Source: Anagrus nilaparvatae (lineage: Eukaryota; Arthropoda; Insecta; Hymenoptera; Mymaridae). Taken from it: 64,000 nt of DNA. The stretch spans positions 26,388,501 through 26,452,500 of the forward strand of contig JAKSXM010000231.1 in NCBI GenBank assembly GCA_022575985.1, in the 5' to 3' direction. Every line of letters begins with the position of its first letter. Within the stretch, counting starts at the first letter, position 1. Below are positions 11,614 to 25,200 of the stretch, in pieces. The position numbers were made by a program, and so were the translations under genes. Below the pieces are notes generated by a model, which was given only the letters and a program-made list of their open reading frames with translations, was not told the DNA's origin and did not search any database.

Positions 11614-12512
11614 TGTGTTGTATGTGTCTCAGTCACTTTAGTGAAATTAGTTTATAAAATTACTAGTGATTTTATGAAATTTTTTGATACATTCAAAAAA
11701 TAACTAATCGAAATTAGTAGTTTTATAAAATTACCAAGGCCATTTAGTAATTTTTATGAAACCGATTTCAAACATTATTTTCATTAAATTAATTAGGGCT
11801 CCTGTCTACATCGAGTTGGATCTTCGCCCTTTTTACAATAAATAGCTGTAAATGGACAAGTTTGGATGTAAGAACACAGGACCTATAAATTCATGATCAG
11901 CGACCCAAAACCCTATATAGATCAAACCTGGACACTCAAATAGAGAATGCATCAAAAATATCCTTTTTTAGGTGTATTTTTTGCAAATTTAAAGGTGTAG
12001 CCCCAATTTTTCATAAAAATTACCCCGATAATCGTGATTAGCGACCCAAAAAAATAGACCATATTGGTGACGGGCAGTAGCTAAACTCCCTAAACCGCGA
12101 TTTGACTGAAGTACTAATCGAAATTAGAAATACATTATAAAATTACCGAGGCTGTTTAGTAACTTTTTTGACAATTAGTTTCCTGATTATAATTAAAGAT
12201 TTTTTTTGAATGTTATTTTTTAGTATCCTTGTTATTTGAGAACTGAATGTCAACAAAGTTTCAGCAGCTTCGGTAATTTTATAAAATTTCGAATTTTGAC
12301 TAGTAATTTCCAAAAAAAATTATTTTTTTAAATCGGTTTTATTTAAGTTCCTTAGTGATCCTGATTTTATATAATTACTAATTTCGATTAGTTGCTGTGC
12401 TGAATTTTATTTTTTAAAATCGTTTTCTAAAAAATCTAAAAATTTAATAAAATCACTAGTATTTTTATATATAGTCACTGATTTCATCAAAGTGACTGCG
12501 ACGAATACACAG
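11614..12512. mobile_element. TIR element of about 0.9 kb with 150-180 bp arms
   Basis: Left arm 11614-11770 and right arm about 12335-12512 are inverted copies. Shared marks are AGTCACTTTAGTGAAAT against its inverse ATTTCATCAAAGTGACT, ACTAGTGATTTTAT, and ACTAATCGAAATTAGTA. A further internal copy of the ACTAATCGAAATTAG segment at about 12112 suggests nesting or partial duplication. No coding frame; non-autonomous. Confidence 0.7.
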
Positions 12513-14944
12513 ATTTTTCAATGATTTCTTTATTTTAATGTTGGAATATTTGCTTTTATTGAAACTTAACCCCATGCTTTTAAAATGGCTTGAATATTGA
12601 TATAATACCTTCGGAAGCATGAGATGAAACTTAGATTGTAGAGCAAATATGATCTATTTTTTCTAATGATTTCATAAAAATATTTTTTGTCCTAAAAATT
12701 AATGTAATCTAAAACGACTTTAGAATTTTTTACAATTATTTTCAAAAATCATTTTAAAGCAAATTTAACATCCATAAATCATGTTCTTTAAAAAAACTAA
12801 AATAAATTTTATTTTTGGATTTTCAATTGTCATAATTTTACCTGATACTTTCAAAAAAAGAAAAAATTTAAAAATTATGACAAGTGATAAAATCAAGTGA
12901 AAAGGTCTTGTTCTGTAGAAAATACATATTTCTCATATATACCTGCGAATATATTAATAAAAAAATAATAATAACAATATCAAAGAAAAAATGACTTAAA
13001 TACTTATATAGACTTATATAATTTATGTAATTCACACTATGAACTGCATAAGTTTAGAGTTTCTCTATAGCTTATAATATATCTTATTCATAAAAATAAG
13101 TCACATAAATATATTCCTTTTGAAAAAGGTTCATCCCTCTTTTTCTTTTACTTAATAAACCATAGCTTAGATAAAAATGTTTTTTATAGCCTTTTTAGCT
13201 ATATTTATAAGAAAAAAAATATCTCATCTAATACCTGACACCCATAAGACTTTCTGTAATAATAATAACTTTTAGATTGAATTCTTTTTTTTTTTTTCTT
13301 CAAAAAAGTTGGACATATTTGAACAAAAAAAGATCTTAATAATAATTTATACCTATGTTAAATCCATAGATAATTATTTTGGACGTCTAAGAGGCAACAA
13401 TCTATGAAATATTTTGTAATGGTTAAAAAGTGAGATTTTATAATTGTTACTAAACCAACTTTGCATTCCTTAAAAATTTTTTTCTTATACTAAAATTAGT
13501 AGTTTAAACGCTTTCAGTCATGTTTCAGAGATATGGTAAAAATTCATATGAGTATAACAGCTAAATTTTTTTTTGAGAGATAGTCAAGATCACAACATAA
13601 TTATCTCATTTTACAAGAATACATGTTGTTAAGCGTGAATAAACGGCAAAATTTCTATGGTATAACATCTCTTTCAAAACATAGATACCAAAAAATATCA
13701 TGAATATGGCATTTTCTAGTGTAATTTAAAAATCTAGATTACTCAAGGCGTCAAAAAAATTATTTTTTTCTAAAAACTGTTCAAAACTTTGTGGACGTAT
13801 ACCTTTTTCCAGAATACGCAGCTAAAAAAAATTTGTTTAAATTCATGATTTCTTTTTTCACCAAGAAAGAGTGACCCAAAAATCTGTCCGTTTTTTTCAA
13901 CCTCACTAACTTTTGCAGATGGGAACTCAAGCAAAGTTTTCAATTTTAAACTAGAACCCTTTAAAAAATTTATATTCAGGATTAAATATCCAAAAACATG
14001 TACATTTAGGCATTTTTCGTTGACAAAACGCGATAAAACAATAATGAAAATACTTAAATCGTTTTTTTTCAATTTTTTCTAATTTTGGAGGCTTTTATCA
14101 CCCCCTACAATTCGCTCTAATGTTTCACTTTTTATACAATATTATCAAAAACCCCAAAATTTTATTAATAGCTCTTGAAAAATGGAATTATTTTATGGAA
14201 TTATTATTTTCACAGACCCCAATTTTTTTTGCTTACAGTTTCATAAAATTTTCCAACAAATATTTACTTTTTTTGAGCCTCCAATTACGAGTATGATATC
14301 CATTTTAACCTAAAATTGTTCCCTTGCCCACAATAGGAATTTTTAAGTTATATTTTGCAAGTTTTTGAATACATTATAATTGGTACTTTATCGAGTTTTA
14401 TAGAGACGCTAACTACAAAAATGGTCTAGTGCCCAGAACAGGCAACTTTTTGTTAGTTTTTGCAGTTGATTCAATATTTCCCATTCTCAAAACAAGGCAA
14501 ATTTTGATAGAAACAAATAGCATATGCGTTTACAGCGACCTCAGAAACATAACTAACAAATAAAAGTGAAGGAAGAACCGCAAATAAACTACTTCAAGTT
14601 GTATGTTGCCAATAATTTGATCACTTTAGTTTCGTATTCTGCGTAAATCTTGCATCCTGATTACTGCGTAAAATATGCCCTCAAAATAAATAATTATTTG
14701 GAAACAATTTTCAAACCAATTTGATAGTGAAGGTTTTATACTTTTACGCATTTTTTTTCAGTTGGTATTTGGGAAGAGGAACTGTGACACAGTAATTCAA
14801 AATAAATTTCCCTGATAAATTATGACTATAGTAATTTGAAAATTAAAATTTGAAATTCATATTATTCTTTGTCTAGGATGAAAATGTATACTAATTCACA
14901 TATGCAAATATATACGTCTGATCCCCATTTTGTAGAATTTTTTT
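12513..14944. other. Intergenic DNA, no gene seen
   Basis: No exon or clear repeat structure recognised. The longest frame (minus strand, about 13770-14072) has T/K/F-rich composition and no known motif. Confidence 0.5.
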
Positions 14945-15262
14945 AACAAGGAATTTGGATGGGGTATTTGAAAAAGTCCGGTTCGACAGTGAGGGAGGGG
15001 GGAAAAAGTTATTTAAAGGGAGAGTTAAATGGACTTAGAATATTTTTTATTTAGGGATTTAGAATAATTTGAAGTGGGAGTCAGGGCCTGATTAGACCCT
15101 GATAAGAACAAGAACTTAGAATACTTTAAGTTGATAAATATAGGATAATTTATATTTCAGGATATATTGTAATTTCGGTTTTCGAATTTACTACTGTTAT
15201 AAGTGAACATGTTCCATAATCGTTGGTTGTGTGAAAACGTAAACCAGTTATAAGTTTTTTTG
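14945..15262. repeat. Dispersed repeat family A, copy 2
   Basis: Runs from GGATGGGGTATTTGAAAAAG to AACCAGTTATAAGTTTTTTT. It contains AGGGCCTGATTAGACCCTG and AGTGAACATGTTCCAT. The copy at 60119-60455 is its reverse complement over nearly the whole length. Partial copies lie at 3296, 33130-33520 and 63925-64000. No ORF. Confidence 0.75.
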
Positions 15263-15362
15263 CTGATGAGATTGTGAAATATTCCAACGACTAGTCAGGT
15301 TTTTTGGGTCAGTAAAAATTTATATAATAGCAGTTTTCACAAAAATGATTCCATTTTCCCAA

Positions 15363-15412
15363 ATAGTAACCCAAATATATAATATTTAATAATAAAAATC
15401 ATTTGGGTTACA
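15363..15412. repeat. Inverted repeat GTAACCCAAAT / ATTTGGGTTAC
   Basis: Two 11-bp complementary arms around an AT loop of about 24 bp. Likely a decayed small foldback. Confidence 0.5.
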
Positions 15413-16139
15413 AATGTAACCCTGCCATTGACTTAGGTAGTATTTCTCAGCCATTGACATAAGGGATATACTAATAAATAAACAGACTACGTTTCAGACT
15501 ACTCTGCTTGAGTTTATACTAAAGCAATTTACCTAAAACTTCAATCAAATTATAGAACTATGTAAAAATTTCTGCTTGAATTTTGTTTAAAAGGCAATTC
15601 GTATAATAGTAAACGAATGAGATCCCAAAACTTTCGTATTTCTATTAGAAAGAAAAAATTTGGATACCAAAAAGTCTTCGTATCCTAAATGTAAAATAAT
15701 TTAGAGGGGCGGTGAAGGCAACAATGGTTAATTTAATAATATAGAGGGTATGAGTTCTTGCTGTGGGACTACTCATGCAATTTCATAAAGTATTATGCAT
15801 ATAAAAAAGGATATATTTTTTCAAAAGGTATATTATACTTTATGTTATGAAGATGCAAAAGTATAACCACTAAGAGGGAGTTGCAAAGTAAGGCGGTACA
15901 AAAGTATCAGTCCCAAAGAAACTTATATATTTTTACACATTTATAAGTTTCACCCGCTTCATTCAATTTTCACCAGAAGTTTATTGCACACATACAATGT
16001 GACTGTTTTTATTCTCTCTTTCTGCCTTATATATGTATTTTATACATTTGTTTTGTTTAATTTTTCCATATATACATTTGCACATTTATATATAAATTGC
16101 ATACATATACATAGATATTGTATAAAAGTGTAACCATAA

Positions 16140-16500
16140 GAGAGCTGCTGCTCCCCTTCGACGTTTCTTTTAGACGTTTCTCCTTTCATTTCTTACATCC
16201 AGCTTGAAGAGAAAAGTGGTATACATAATAAAACACAAGACCCACTACAAACCTTATATTTATAATATAGCAGAAGGCCCCCTTTACCTACCGAAACAAC
16301 TCGAACAAACCTTCGGTTGTTTTCGTCGTTTTCTTTGAAAAAAGTGGGGGTATTATTTAATGTAATTTTGTTGTATTTTTACAACGTGAGTTTTTTAAAA
16401 AAATAAGTGGGGGTAAAACGTTTGAGGCGCATTCCGAAATGGAGCCGTTTGCTTCAGTTAGTGAAGCTGGGATCTTATAGAGTTGAAAGTACTGGCAAAG
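16140..16500 (+). promoter_or_regulatory. Candidate promoter / first untranslated exon
   Basis: An island of visibly higher GC and complexity within very AT-rich DNA, 2.8 kb upstream of the tetraspan gene's start codon. It holds an arthropod initiator-like TTCAGTTAGTG at about 16454. There is no convincing TATA box 30 bp upstream. Inference only: a 5' UTR exon here could splice to the exon holding the ATG at 19250, where ATTTTTTTAG-type sequence near 19099 could be the acceptor. Confidence 0.25.
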
Positions 16501-17812
16501 TACTGGTGACCCTTCAAAGTTTTTAAGATGCTATAATAAAAATTTTAGTTTTTGATACTTTGGTGCGTTCTTTTTAAATTTTCAATCGTTTTATTGAATT
16601 TTTGTTTAATAAATCAGTGTATTAATTAATTAAAATTAGTATTTTATTAAATTATTAAGATAAATTGTTTTAGTTAAGTGAAAAGTTTTTTTTACAAAAA
16701 TTGCATATATAGTGAAGTGCTTATATACAGTGCATTTAGCAAAGAGAATTGCAAAAAAAATAATAAGAAGAACTAAAAGAAATCGGCGGGAATGCGAAAC
16801 CGGTGTGTTAATATTCGTATATTCGACTGGAATGTCGAATGAAAAATAACGGCGCCTCCATATAATATTCGAAAATTACCATCAGTGTCTTTTTCCATCT
16901 TAATTATCTTTTTTTTGGACTCAAATTCTAAAAAAAAAACATTAAATTTCAACGTTTTTTTCATTTATGGATTAAATTTTATGTAAGAATTATAATTTTA
17001 TTTAATTTTTTCTAACATGTAGAGGAAGTATAATTGAAAAAACAACCAGATGTATGGTTAAAAATTTTTTATTTTTTCAGACTATTAATTTTTTATCAAA
17101 ATACTGTACTAAAAAATATATTCAAGTTTAATATTTGTCAATAACTGTACGTATATTTATGCACACTAAAGTGGAGCATATATTGAAATCATATTATTTG
17201 CAACCTTTTTTACTTGCAAGTAAAGGCCAATAACATTTGAAATCTGACTTTACTTGATATTTATAAACTCAAGAAAATGACGTTAACTTCATAATAATAA
17301 GTCGCTTATAAGGAAAGATATTTCCTGCTATTAACCTGACTGAATGAGCCCTCTGAGCTAACTTTAAGTTACCATGAAAGCAATTAAAATTACATATAAA
17401 TGAATTTTAAATCAGTATTTTGAAAATCTTGTATTTATGCTTTTTTTATGCTATAAAATTTAAATTAATTTTATTTTAATGTGAGGTGAGCATGAAATCA
17501 TTTTTTAATCCAATTATTTTAGAATTTTATACAAATCTAAAATAAATATTAAATGATAAGAATAACATTCAAAGTCTTTTTAGGAAATATCCCATTTTAA
17601 AAAAATTCTGCGAGAATGCTTCACTTGAAATTTTCAGCAAAAAATTAAAAATAAAATAAATTATCTTAAATGATAGCTTGAAATGATAATTAAAATTATG
17701 AAATTCCTAAAAACCCTATTGGAAAGAGAGTAATTGTATTATAACATTATTTAAATAAAAAAATCTAATTTTTTAATTTTGCTGAACCAATTTATAACTC
17801 TTAAGTCCTTTC

Positions 17813-17916
17813 TAGACCAACTAAATTTTTTTTTAATACATATGCTTTTACTATATCAAAGAGTATAGTAAAAGCACATGGATTAAAAAAAAATTTAGTT
17901 GGTCTAGAAAGGACTT
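17813..17916. repeat. Near-perfect hairpin, 53-bp stem
   Basis: AAGTCCTTTCTAGACCAACT at the left is exactly complemented by the right end, and the pairing continues to a loop of about 8 nt. Only one mismatch and one possible G-U pair break the stem. There is no coding content. It may be a young miniature foldback, or a hairpin RNA source if transcribed. Confidence 0.85.
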
Positions 17917-19099
17917 TAGCCTTATTAGAATTTCTTAAAGAGCCTCAAAAAGTGAGTAAAAATAAATACTGGTAAAATTATAAATATGTGCAAAAACAAC
18001 CTTTTGTTCAATGATAGCACAGACCAGAAGTATATGGAAAAAAATAGTTTACAGAATTCTAGAATAAAAAAGTTTTAAATTAAATAGTTTAGGGACTGTT
18101 TGGACTCATCAAATTTTCATAAAAGTACTGAATTTTATTATCTACTTTCCAGGGCAAAATAATTATTCTAAAAAAATCAGTTTACAGAAAATGGGTTATT
18201 TTGCACTCCAGGTTTATAATTTTTGGGTTTAGAATGCAAAAATTAAAAAAATTTACTTAAATATTTTTCGAAGCCTGTTCATTTTTCTTTGGAGAAAGGC
18301 GAGGGGGCTGAAAAAAGGTTAAAAATAATATGTAAATAAATAAATCAAAAATCTAAGATAAAATCATTAAAAGTGTGAAATTTTGAAATCCCTGAATTCT
18401 TAAAAGTACCCTAAATAAATTAACACAAAAAAATCAATTTTGTCTAAATTTTCAAACAAAAACCAATTTTTACAAAGGAATGTCAAAATCTTTTATTTCA
18501 TAAAAAAAGATTAATTACACATCATTCAAAACTTTTCTTTTACAAAAAATACAATAAAAAAATCAACAAATGTAAAATCATTACATTCAAAAAAACTCCT
18601 TAAAAAATTTTAATTTCAATTCCGGTTTTTTTTTTCTTAAAAATAAAAATTTTTTCTCAAATGAAAGTGTTATTACTCATACTATAGATCTATAAAAGCA
18701 ATAAATAAAAGAATTTTTGATAATAATCTAAAAAAAAATACAAAATTTGAAGAAAAAAAATCACATTATATCATTTTAATGATAATAATAAAAAAAAAAT
18801 TTTATTTTTTTATTACTTTTTTTTAAAAAGAAATTCTCATAAAAATAAAAAGTATTCTAAGTATTTATAACATTTTATTACACTAATAAGAGATGAATTT
18901 CTTTTAACTTTTTTTTTTAGTCTAATAAATTTAAATTAATTATTTTTTTTTTTTACAACAGAAAAAAATCTAATAATATAAATTCAAAAAATGATACAAA
19001 ATCATTAATAAACTTTCTAACGTGTATTATTAATACTTCCTACACATTCAAAATAAATGAAAATCACAATATAATATGAAATAAATTTTATTTTTTAGA

Positions 19100-19249
19100 T
19101 CTCATGCTGTGTATTAAATAATGGACAAAGAGTAAAATGCCGAAATCTAATATTAATCGATTTAATTAACAATTAAAAAAGTTATAATTAATCGATTTTT
19201 TGATAAAAATCATTAATTACAAAAGAATCTGTAAAAAAAAGATATCAAC
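19100..19249 (+). other. Probable 5' leader with short upstream ORFs
   Basis: Three upstream ATGs (about 19105, 19123, 19137) each open a frame of only 4-11 codons that stops before the main ATG at 19250. If this stretch is in the mRNA they could damp translation. The transcript start is not known. Confidence 0.3.
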
Positions 19250-22200
19250 ATGCATTCAAATCGAGATTCATTAATTCATGGTAGTATCCAAAACTTGCGG
19301 TACTACGAAGTTAATCAACAAGGTGAACCAACAATTATTGAACCACCTCCGCCAACATCATTAATACCAGTAACAACATCAGCTACAAATGATTCAACGA
19401 TCGAAAGAAAACCACCAACGATAGCAACAGTTCATTTGCATCCAATTTCACCATCAAGACTAAACTTAAGTCCACACCCTCACCCTCATCCTCATCCACA
19501 CCCACATCATCATCATCATGAAATAATACCAACAGCGATATTTGGTGATCCATCGGTCAATCATTTACATTATCATTTGTACCCAAGTAGAAAAGCATTA
19601 GAATCAGCAAGAACAACAGTTTGTCGTCAAAATACTAACAATTTGTCGAACCAAGATTTAACATTAGAACAACAGCAACATAATCGACACCATTTATCAT
19701 CATTACAATATAGAATAACACCAATTGATACACAAATATGCAAAACTAACGATACAACTGGTTACGATACTGTTGCTATTAAATATGGAAGGAGAAATCA
19801 TCAAAATGATAATATTAAAAATATATCATTAGTTGAACTTAATGGAAATTCACAGGTAAATTTTTATGAATTAAATTTACTATATAAATTTTTTAACATA
19901 TTAAATAAAAAACAGTTAGATTAGTCAGAGGGCCAGAGAATTATAATTAGTTATCTTGATTGAATTAATTGTAATAAAATTTTATTTTTTATTGATTATT
20001 TATTTATTTTTTCATTCTAAAATAAATTACTCTTTTTTATGGCTTTTTATTATTATGTTTATGAATTACATCATTAATTTACATTCTTTTTGATAAAATT
20101 TTTATGTATATGGGCTTATTCAGATGAATTTTTAAAAAGAAAAATTTATTTCTTTAAAAGTTTCTATTTCACATGTAGAATTGAACTCGGATTCGCAATT
20201 TTTTAAACCAAGTAATTTTAGTACCACTACAAAATTATAGAATATTTTTTGGCTTATATCTGATTAGTCTATCACGCCCAACAATTCAATTCATTACCCA
20301 TGGTAAAAATTGGATGGTATTTATGTTTTCAACCAGATTAATACGAATCCGAGATCCATTTTGCGTAATTCCTCGTCGATTTTGCAAAATGGATAATTTA
20401 TTACAAAAATTTACAAAAATTTATTGATAAAAAAAAATTGACCAGAAATGTAAAATGGACCCCGGATTCGTATTTACTAGGTCGAAATGACTTTGTGATT
20501 CCTATTGCCAGCTACAGGACTAGAGAAAAAACCAATCTAAAAATTTTTCATACTGCCATTAAGAGATGCTTGAAATTTTTATAGTATTTTATATATTTTA
20601 AAGATTCAGACAAAATCTTACAAAGATTAATTTATTTGTAAGATTTCCTTTAGTTGCTATCCCTTTATAATTTTTTTGGTTGACATAGGGTATCTTTATT
20701 AATCCATATATACATAAACAAGACTAATATTTCACTTTAGGCTCATTATTTGAAAAATTTTTGCAACAGATTTGATATAAAATTTGAAAATTGCTAAAGT
20801 TCTAAATGACTTAATTTGCAATGTTAACGAAAATTTAAAATCTTAAAATGATGAATCATTTAAAAATCATAGTAGAAAAAATTAATAAAAAAAGTAAAAC
20901 CATAAAAAAAATATCCCATTATGGGGTATCCCATGTTTCCAACTCCTTCCAGATGAAAATAAACATTTTATGAATATAAAAGAAAAAAAATTAAAATAAA
21001 AAAATCCTCGAACCTGAAAATATGATAAAAAAAGTGACCTTCACCTAACAACACACAAAAAAAAGCAATAAAATTGAAGAGTTAAAAATAACAATTAAAA
21101 AAAATCATTTACGAAATTTCTTAGAATCAATCCATATACATAAAATTTTTGAAAATAAAAAAAAATTATATTACACAAAGGTACCCAATAAAAAAATTAA
21201 TGATATTTTATTCGAAATAAAAAATTTTATAGTAACAAAGACACTTCAATTTCATCTTATCATTTCTTATAATAAATCATATAATACGCCTTACATAACG
21301 GATAATATAAATTATTAATCATTATAAAATATTTAGCTTGCTTACATTAACCATAAGTTAAGTTAATTATAAAAGTAATGATTTAAAGAATTTTTATAAA
21401 CATAGTATAAATTTCATGTGAATATCTAAAAATGTAAAAAATCATTTTTAATTATATGGTATACATAATTATAATTTATCCTAATTTAGAAACTACTTCA
21501 AATAATTAATCTTACAAATACACACACTTAGAAAAAAGATTGACCGCACTTTTTCCTCTGTCGCAATAAAAATACAAATTTATTTTTAGTTTATTCATAA
21601 AATATGAAAATAACCCCTTTAGTATGGGATTTAAGGCATACCCCTCGGATTTTTGGTAACTATTGATTTATACACTTTTTTTTAGCTGAATATGTTCATT
21701 TGGGTGTCTAGTTTATATGCAAAAAAATCCAGAACTTGCTCGGTAAAAATACTCCCCCCCCGCCCCCCATAATGGGGCGATAAAGAAAATTAAAAAAAAA
21801 ACATTGGATCATGTGTATGATTCGTTTTCAAGAAAAAAACTTCCTTACAACTTTTTTGGAAAATTATTTCCCTAGGAGATATGACGGGTGAAAAACTGCA
21901 ATTTTCACCCCTAAAAATACGTGTTTTGGATCAGTTTTTCTTTAATAGCTCAAAAAGTATTGCACTTGTTAGGATGTATAATGGCTCAATTTAAAAGTCA
22001 ATAAAACGGGAATCATTTTCTAATTTATTTATTTTTCATTGACCACTGCCAATGTAAACAAAGCGCGTAAAAGATGGCGCTGTAATTGACAGTATGACAA
22101 TTTGCCATCTGTTTCCTCAATTATCTCCAAACAGGTAAGTTTTACAAAAAAATTTTTTTTGTGCTCTTTTACAAAGCAAAAAATTATCTTTCATTTGAGA

Positions 22201-25200
22201 CTAATTAGAGGCTTATAGCATTAATAATAATAAAGTTACGACAAAAATAAAAAAATAAAAAAATTTTAATTTTTAAAAAGGTCACCTTGGGGGGGAGAAG
22301 GAAAATTCGGATCCAAAAATCCAAACAGGGAATATTTAATTTTATATTTTTTTACATTTCCAGAAATTTTGGTCTTAATACATGGCGTACTTTTTGGTTT
22401 ATAGTACAATAAATTTTCAAAAACATGCTATTTTTAAAAAAAATTCAAATAAATTTTCATTTTTTGGAAAATTATCGGAAAAATATACTGCTTGCAGAAA
22501 ATAACTTAGTAACAACCTTTTGTAGGGCAATTTCCCTAATATCTCCGATCTTTTTTTTTTCTCCACTACACTTTCAGAACGAGATTTGATCGTTTCAAGA
22601 ATTTTCAACTCTGCGAATTTTCCCATTTAATTGAAAATTTCACTATTTTTTTTGCACAAAAGATAAAAGTTTTCATAATTAAAGTATTCTCAATTAAAAT
22701 CTCTTTAAAATGCCTTTTTTTTCATTTTCATATCTTTATTAAAAAAAAAGTTATTTAAGAAAACAGCAGACAAACATTTTTACCTTTTCATCGTACGTCA
22801 TTTATCTTGGCGACAAAGGTGAATTACTCCTATTGTTTTCCAAAAAATTAGTGAAACCAATATTTTTTTCAATCAATATTTTTCCGTTACATGCATACAA
22901 AAAAAGGTCTGCTTGCATATTTAATATACAAGAAAAGAAGCAATAATTTGAATGCAATAAAGAATAGTATATTACGGTCCTAGGCCAGAAAAATAAAGAA
23001 TGGCCCAAACCCCACGTAAATTACCTTCCGAGGCGAAGCCGAGGATGGTAAACTGCGTTTGGGTCATTCTTTGTTTATGGCCGAGGATTGTTCAAAATTT
23101 TTTTGCGATTGTGGCGAGAAAATACGTCTTTGCCGGACGCGCAGCGTCCGGGAAATACGTATACTTTCGGGCCGCAGTACAAAAAAAAATTTTTTTTGGA
23201 AACATTTTTAGTCAGAAACAAGATTTCTTGATGTGCTGTTGTTTTTAAGTAAGGATTCAGTATTGTGCATTTGTATGATCAAAGTTATAAACAAATAGCA
23301 ATTAATACATCAATAAAGCAAGTAATAAATAATATACTTCATTTTCATTATAGATAAGATTATTTACAACTTAATACAACGAAATTAAAATGCTTGCCCT
23401 TTGTTTTTAGGAACATATTACTAAAAACATAATATTTATTGAAATTACTTCATCCGTATCCTTAAAAACCTGACAATTTTCAATTTCAATTGAATATAAC
23501 GTAATTAACACGCTTGCCCTTCAGGGCTGCCCTTTATATGTAAATATATACATATGCATTAAAAACATAATTATTAATAAATTTTGCATTTGAGCCTCTA
23601 AAACACCACAGAATTTTTTTCATTGAATATTATAAAAATTACATTTTTCATCTTATAGAACTGCCCTTTTTGACCCTTATTTATTGATTATTTTTGTATT
23701 TTAATAGTTACGAAGTAAGTTTTTTAGTTTAAATTTATATCAGTACCCTCAGTAATTAATTTGAATTGCTTTTTTAGTTGATTTAAATAATTTAATTTAT
23801 TGCTACTGATTTTTGACCCTTTTTTACCCTTTGAGGGTTAAATTTAAAAGACCAAGCACTTGGATTTTTTGCGTTTGAACTAGACAATCTTACAAACAAT
23901 TTCCGCTTTAAAAAATGAAAATCGACCCAGTTGCCCGCAATCCAGAGGTATTAGAAAAATCTAGTTTCAGGTGCCATACTACTTTTTAAAACTTGTAATT
24001 ATGATTAAATTTATACCCTAATTTTTCTATTAAATTTTTTTTTTTTAATAAGCTTGAGTCACTTTTATGTTGATGACAACATTAAAAAAAATAATAAGGG
24101 TTCTAAGAAAAAAATACTATAATTTGCTTATGTATTAAGATCAACGTTTAATTTATATTCATTTTCTCACGATTACTACTTTATTATTCTTACCATCATC
24201 AGAATATTAATTTTTTATTTTATTTTTTTCAAATAAAAATATTTATTTTTGATAAGGGGACATCCATAAATTACATAAGACAAATTCAGAGGAGAAAGGT
24301 GGTTTATAGAAAAATCAATCCTCAACCTATTGAAGATCTAATCCAATTGAAGTTGCAACACAAGTTTCACAGAGTTTCAAAGAGTTGCGACAGAGTAGAA
24401 AATTTTTTGCGAAAAAAATAGCAAAACTCTTTGCAACTACATTGCAACTCGATGTGGAGTTTTCAGTTGGTTGAGGATTGAGAAAAATGCACATCAAATT
24501 TTCTAGTGGTTTGTCTTATTTCGGGAACAGAGGAGTAAAAGAGTCATTTGACTAGATTCTTCATTATATTCTACTATACTATACTATTATTTTCTTGCAT
24601 AATTTAATGCTGTAAGCTGAAAAATATGTATTTCCTGTTAAAAAAAATGGCGCCAAAAGAACAGAATTTTTAAAAAAATTATTGCAAAAAAACGTCAAAT
24701 CTCAAAAAGTTGCATTTATGTCATTTTATTTATACTACCAAGATTTTATTTTACAAAACTATTAGGAATAAAAAAAATAATTAAAATTCGAATTTTTTAA
24801 AAAATATATTCCAAAAACTAATTTCACTAAATATGTATACATAAAAAATTTTATAGCAATAAGATTTACTACGAATTTTTCATCAAGAAAAAAAATGTTT
24901 AAAATAAAATATTCTCTTAGAACTTGTTAAATAGGTTTTGCTATATTTTTCTTTTTAAAAAATATTTTCACTTACATTAAAAAAGAGATTAAATAAACTA
25001 AATATTTAGATACTAATAAAAAAATAATATGAAAAATATTTATAAAAAAAATATTTTTTTATCCGACAGATGAATTTAAACAATAGTACAAAAAGTAAAT
25101 GCCAATGCCATACAATCCAAGAGCATAATACACTAAGATTAAAACACGATACAAACGAAAGTGAAAATGATTACGACGATGTATCAAATCAAAGATTACA

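Larger units (their letters stand above)
19856..25069 (+). other. Intron 1 of tetraspan gene
   Basis: A 5.2-kb phase-0 intron with no coding exon seen. It holds a foldback at 20327-20485, family B copy 2 at 22978-23210, a tandem duplication at 23375-23600 and a palindromic element at 24276-24525. The C-run at about 21755 and the G-run at about 22290 are not clearly paired. Confidence 0.6.

Noticed and set aside
13770..14072. 100-codon minus frame
   Set aside because: No motif and no neighbours; indistinguishable from chance.
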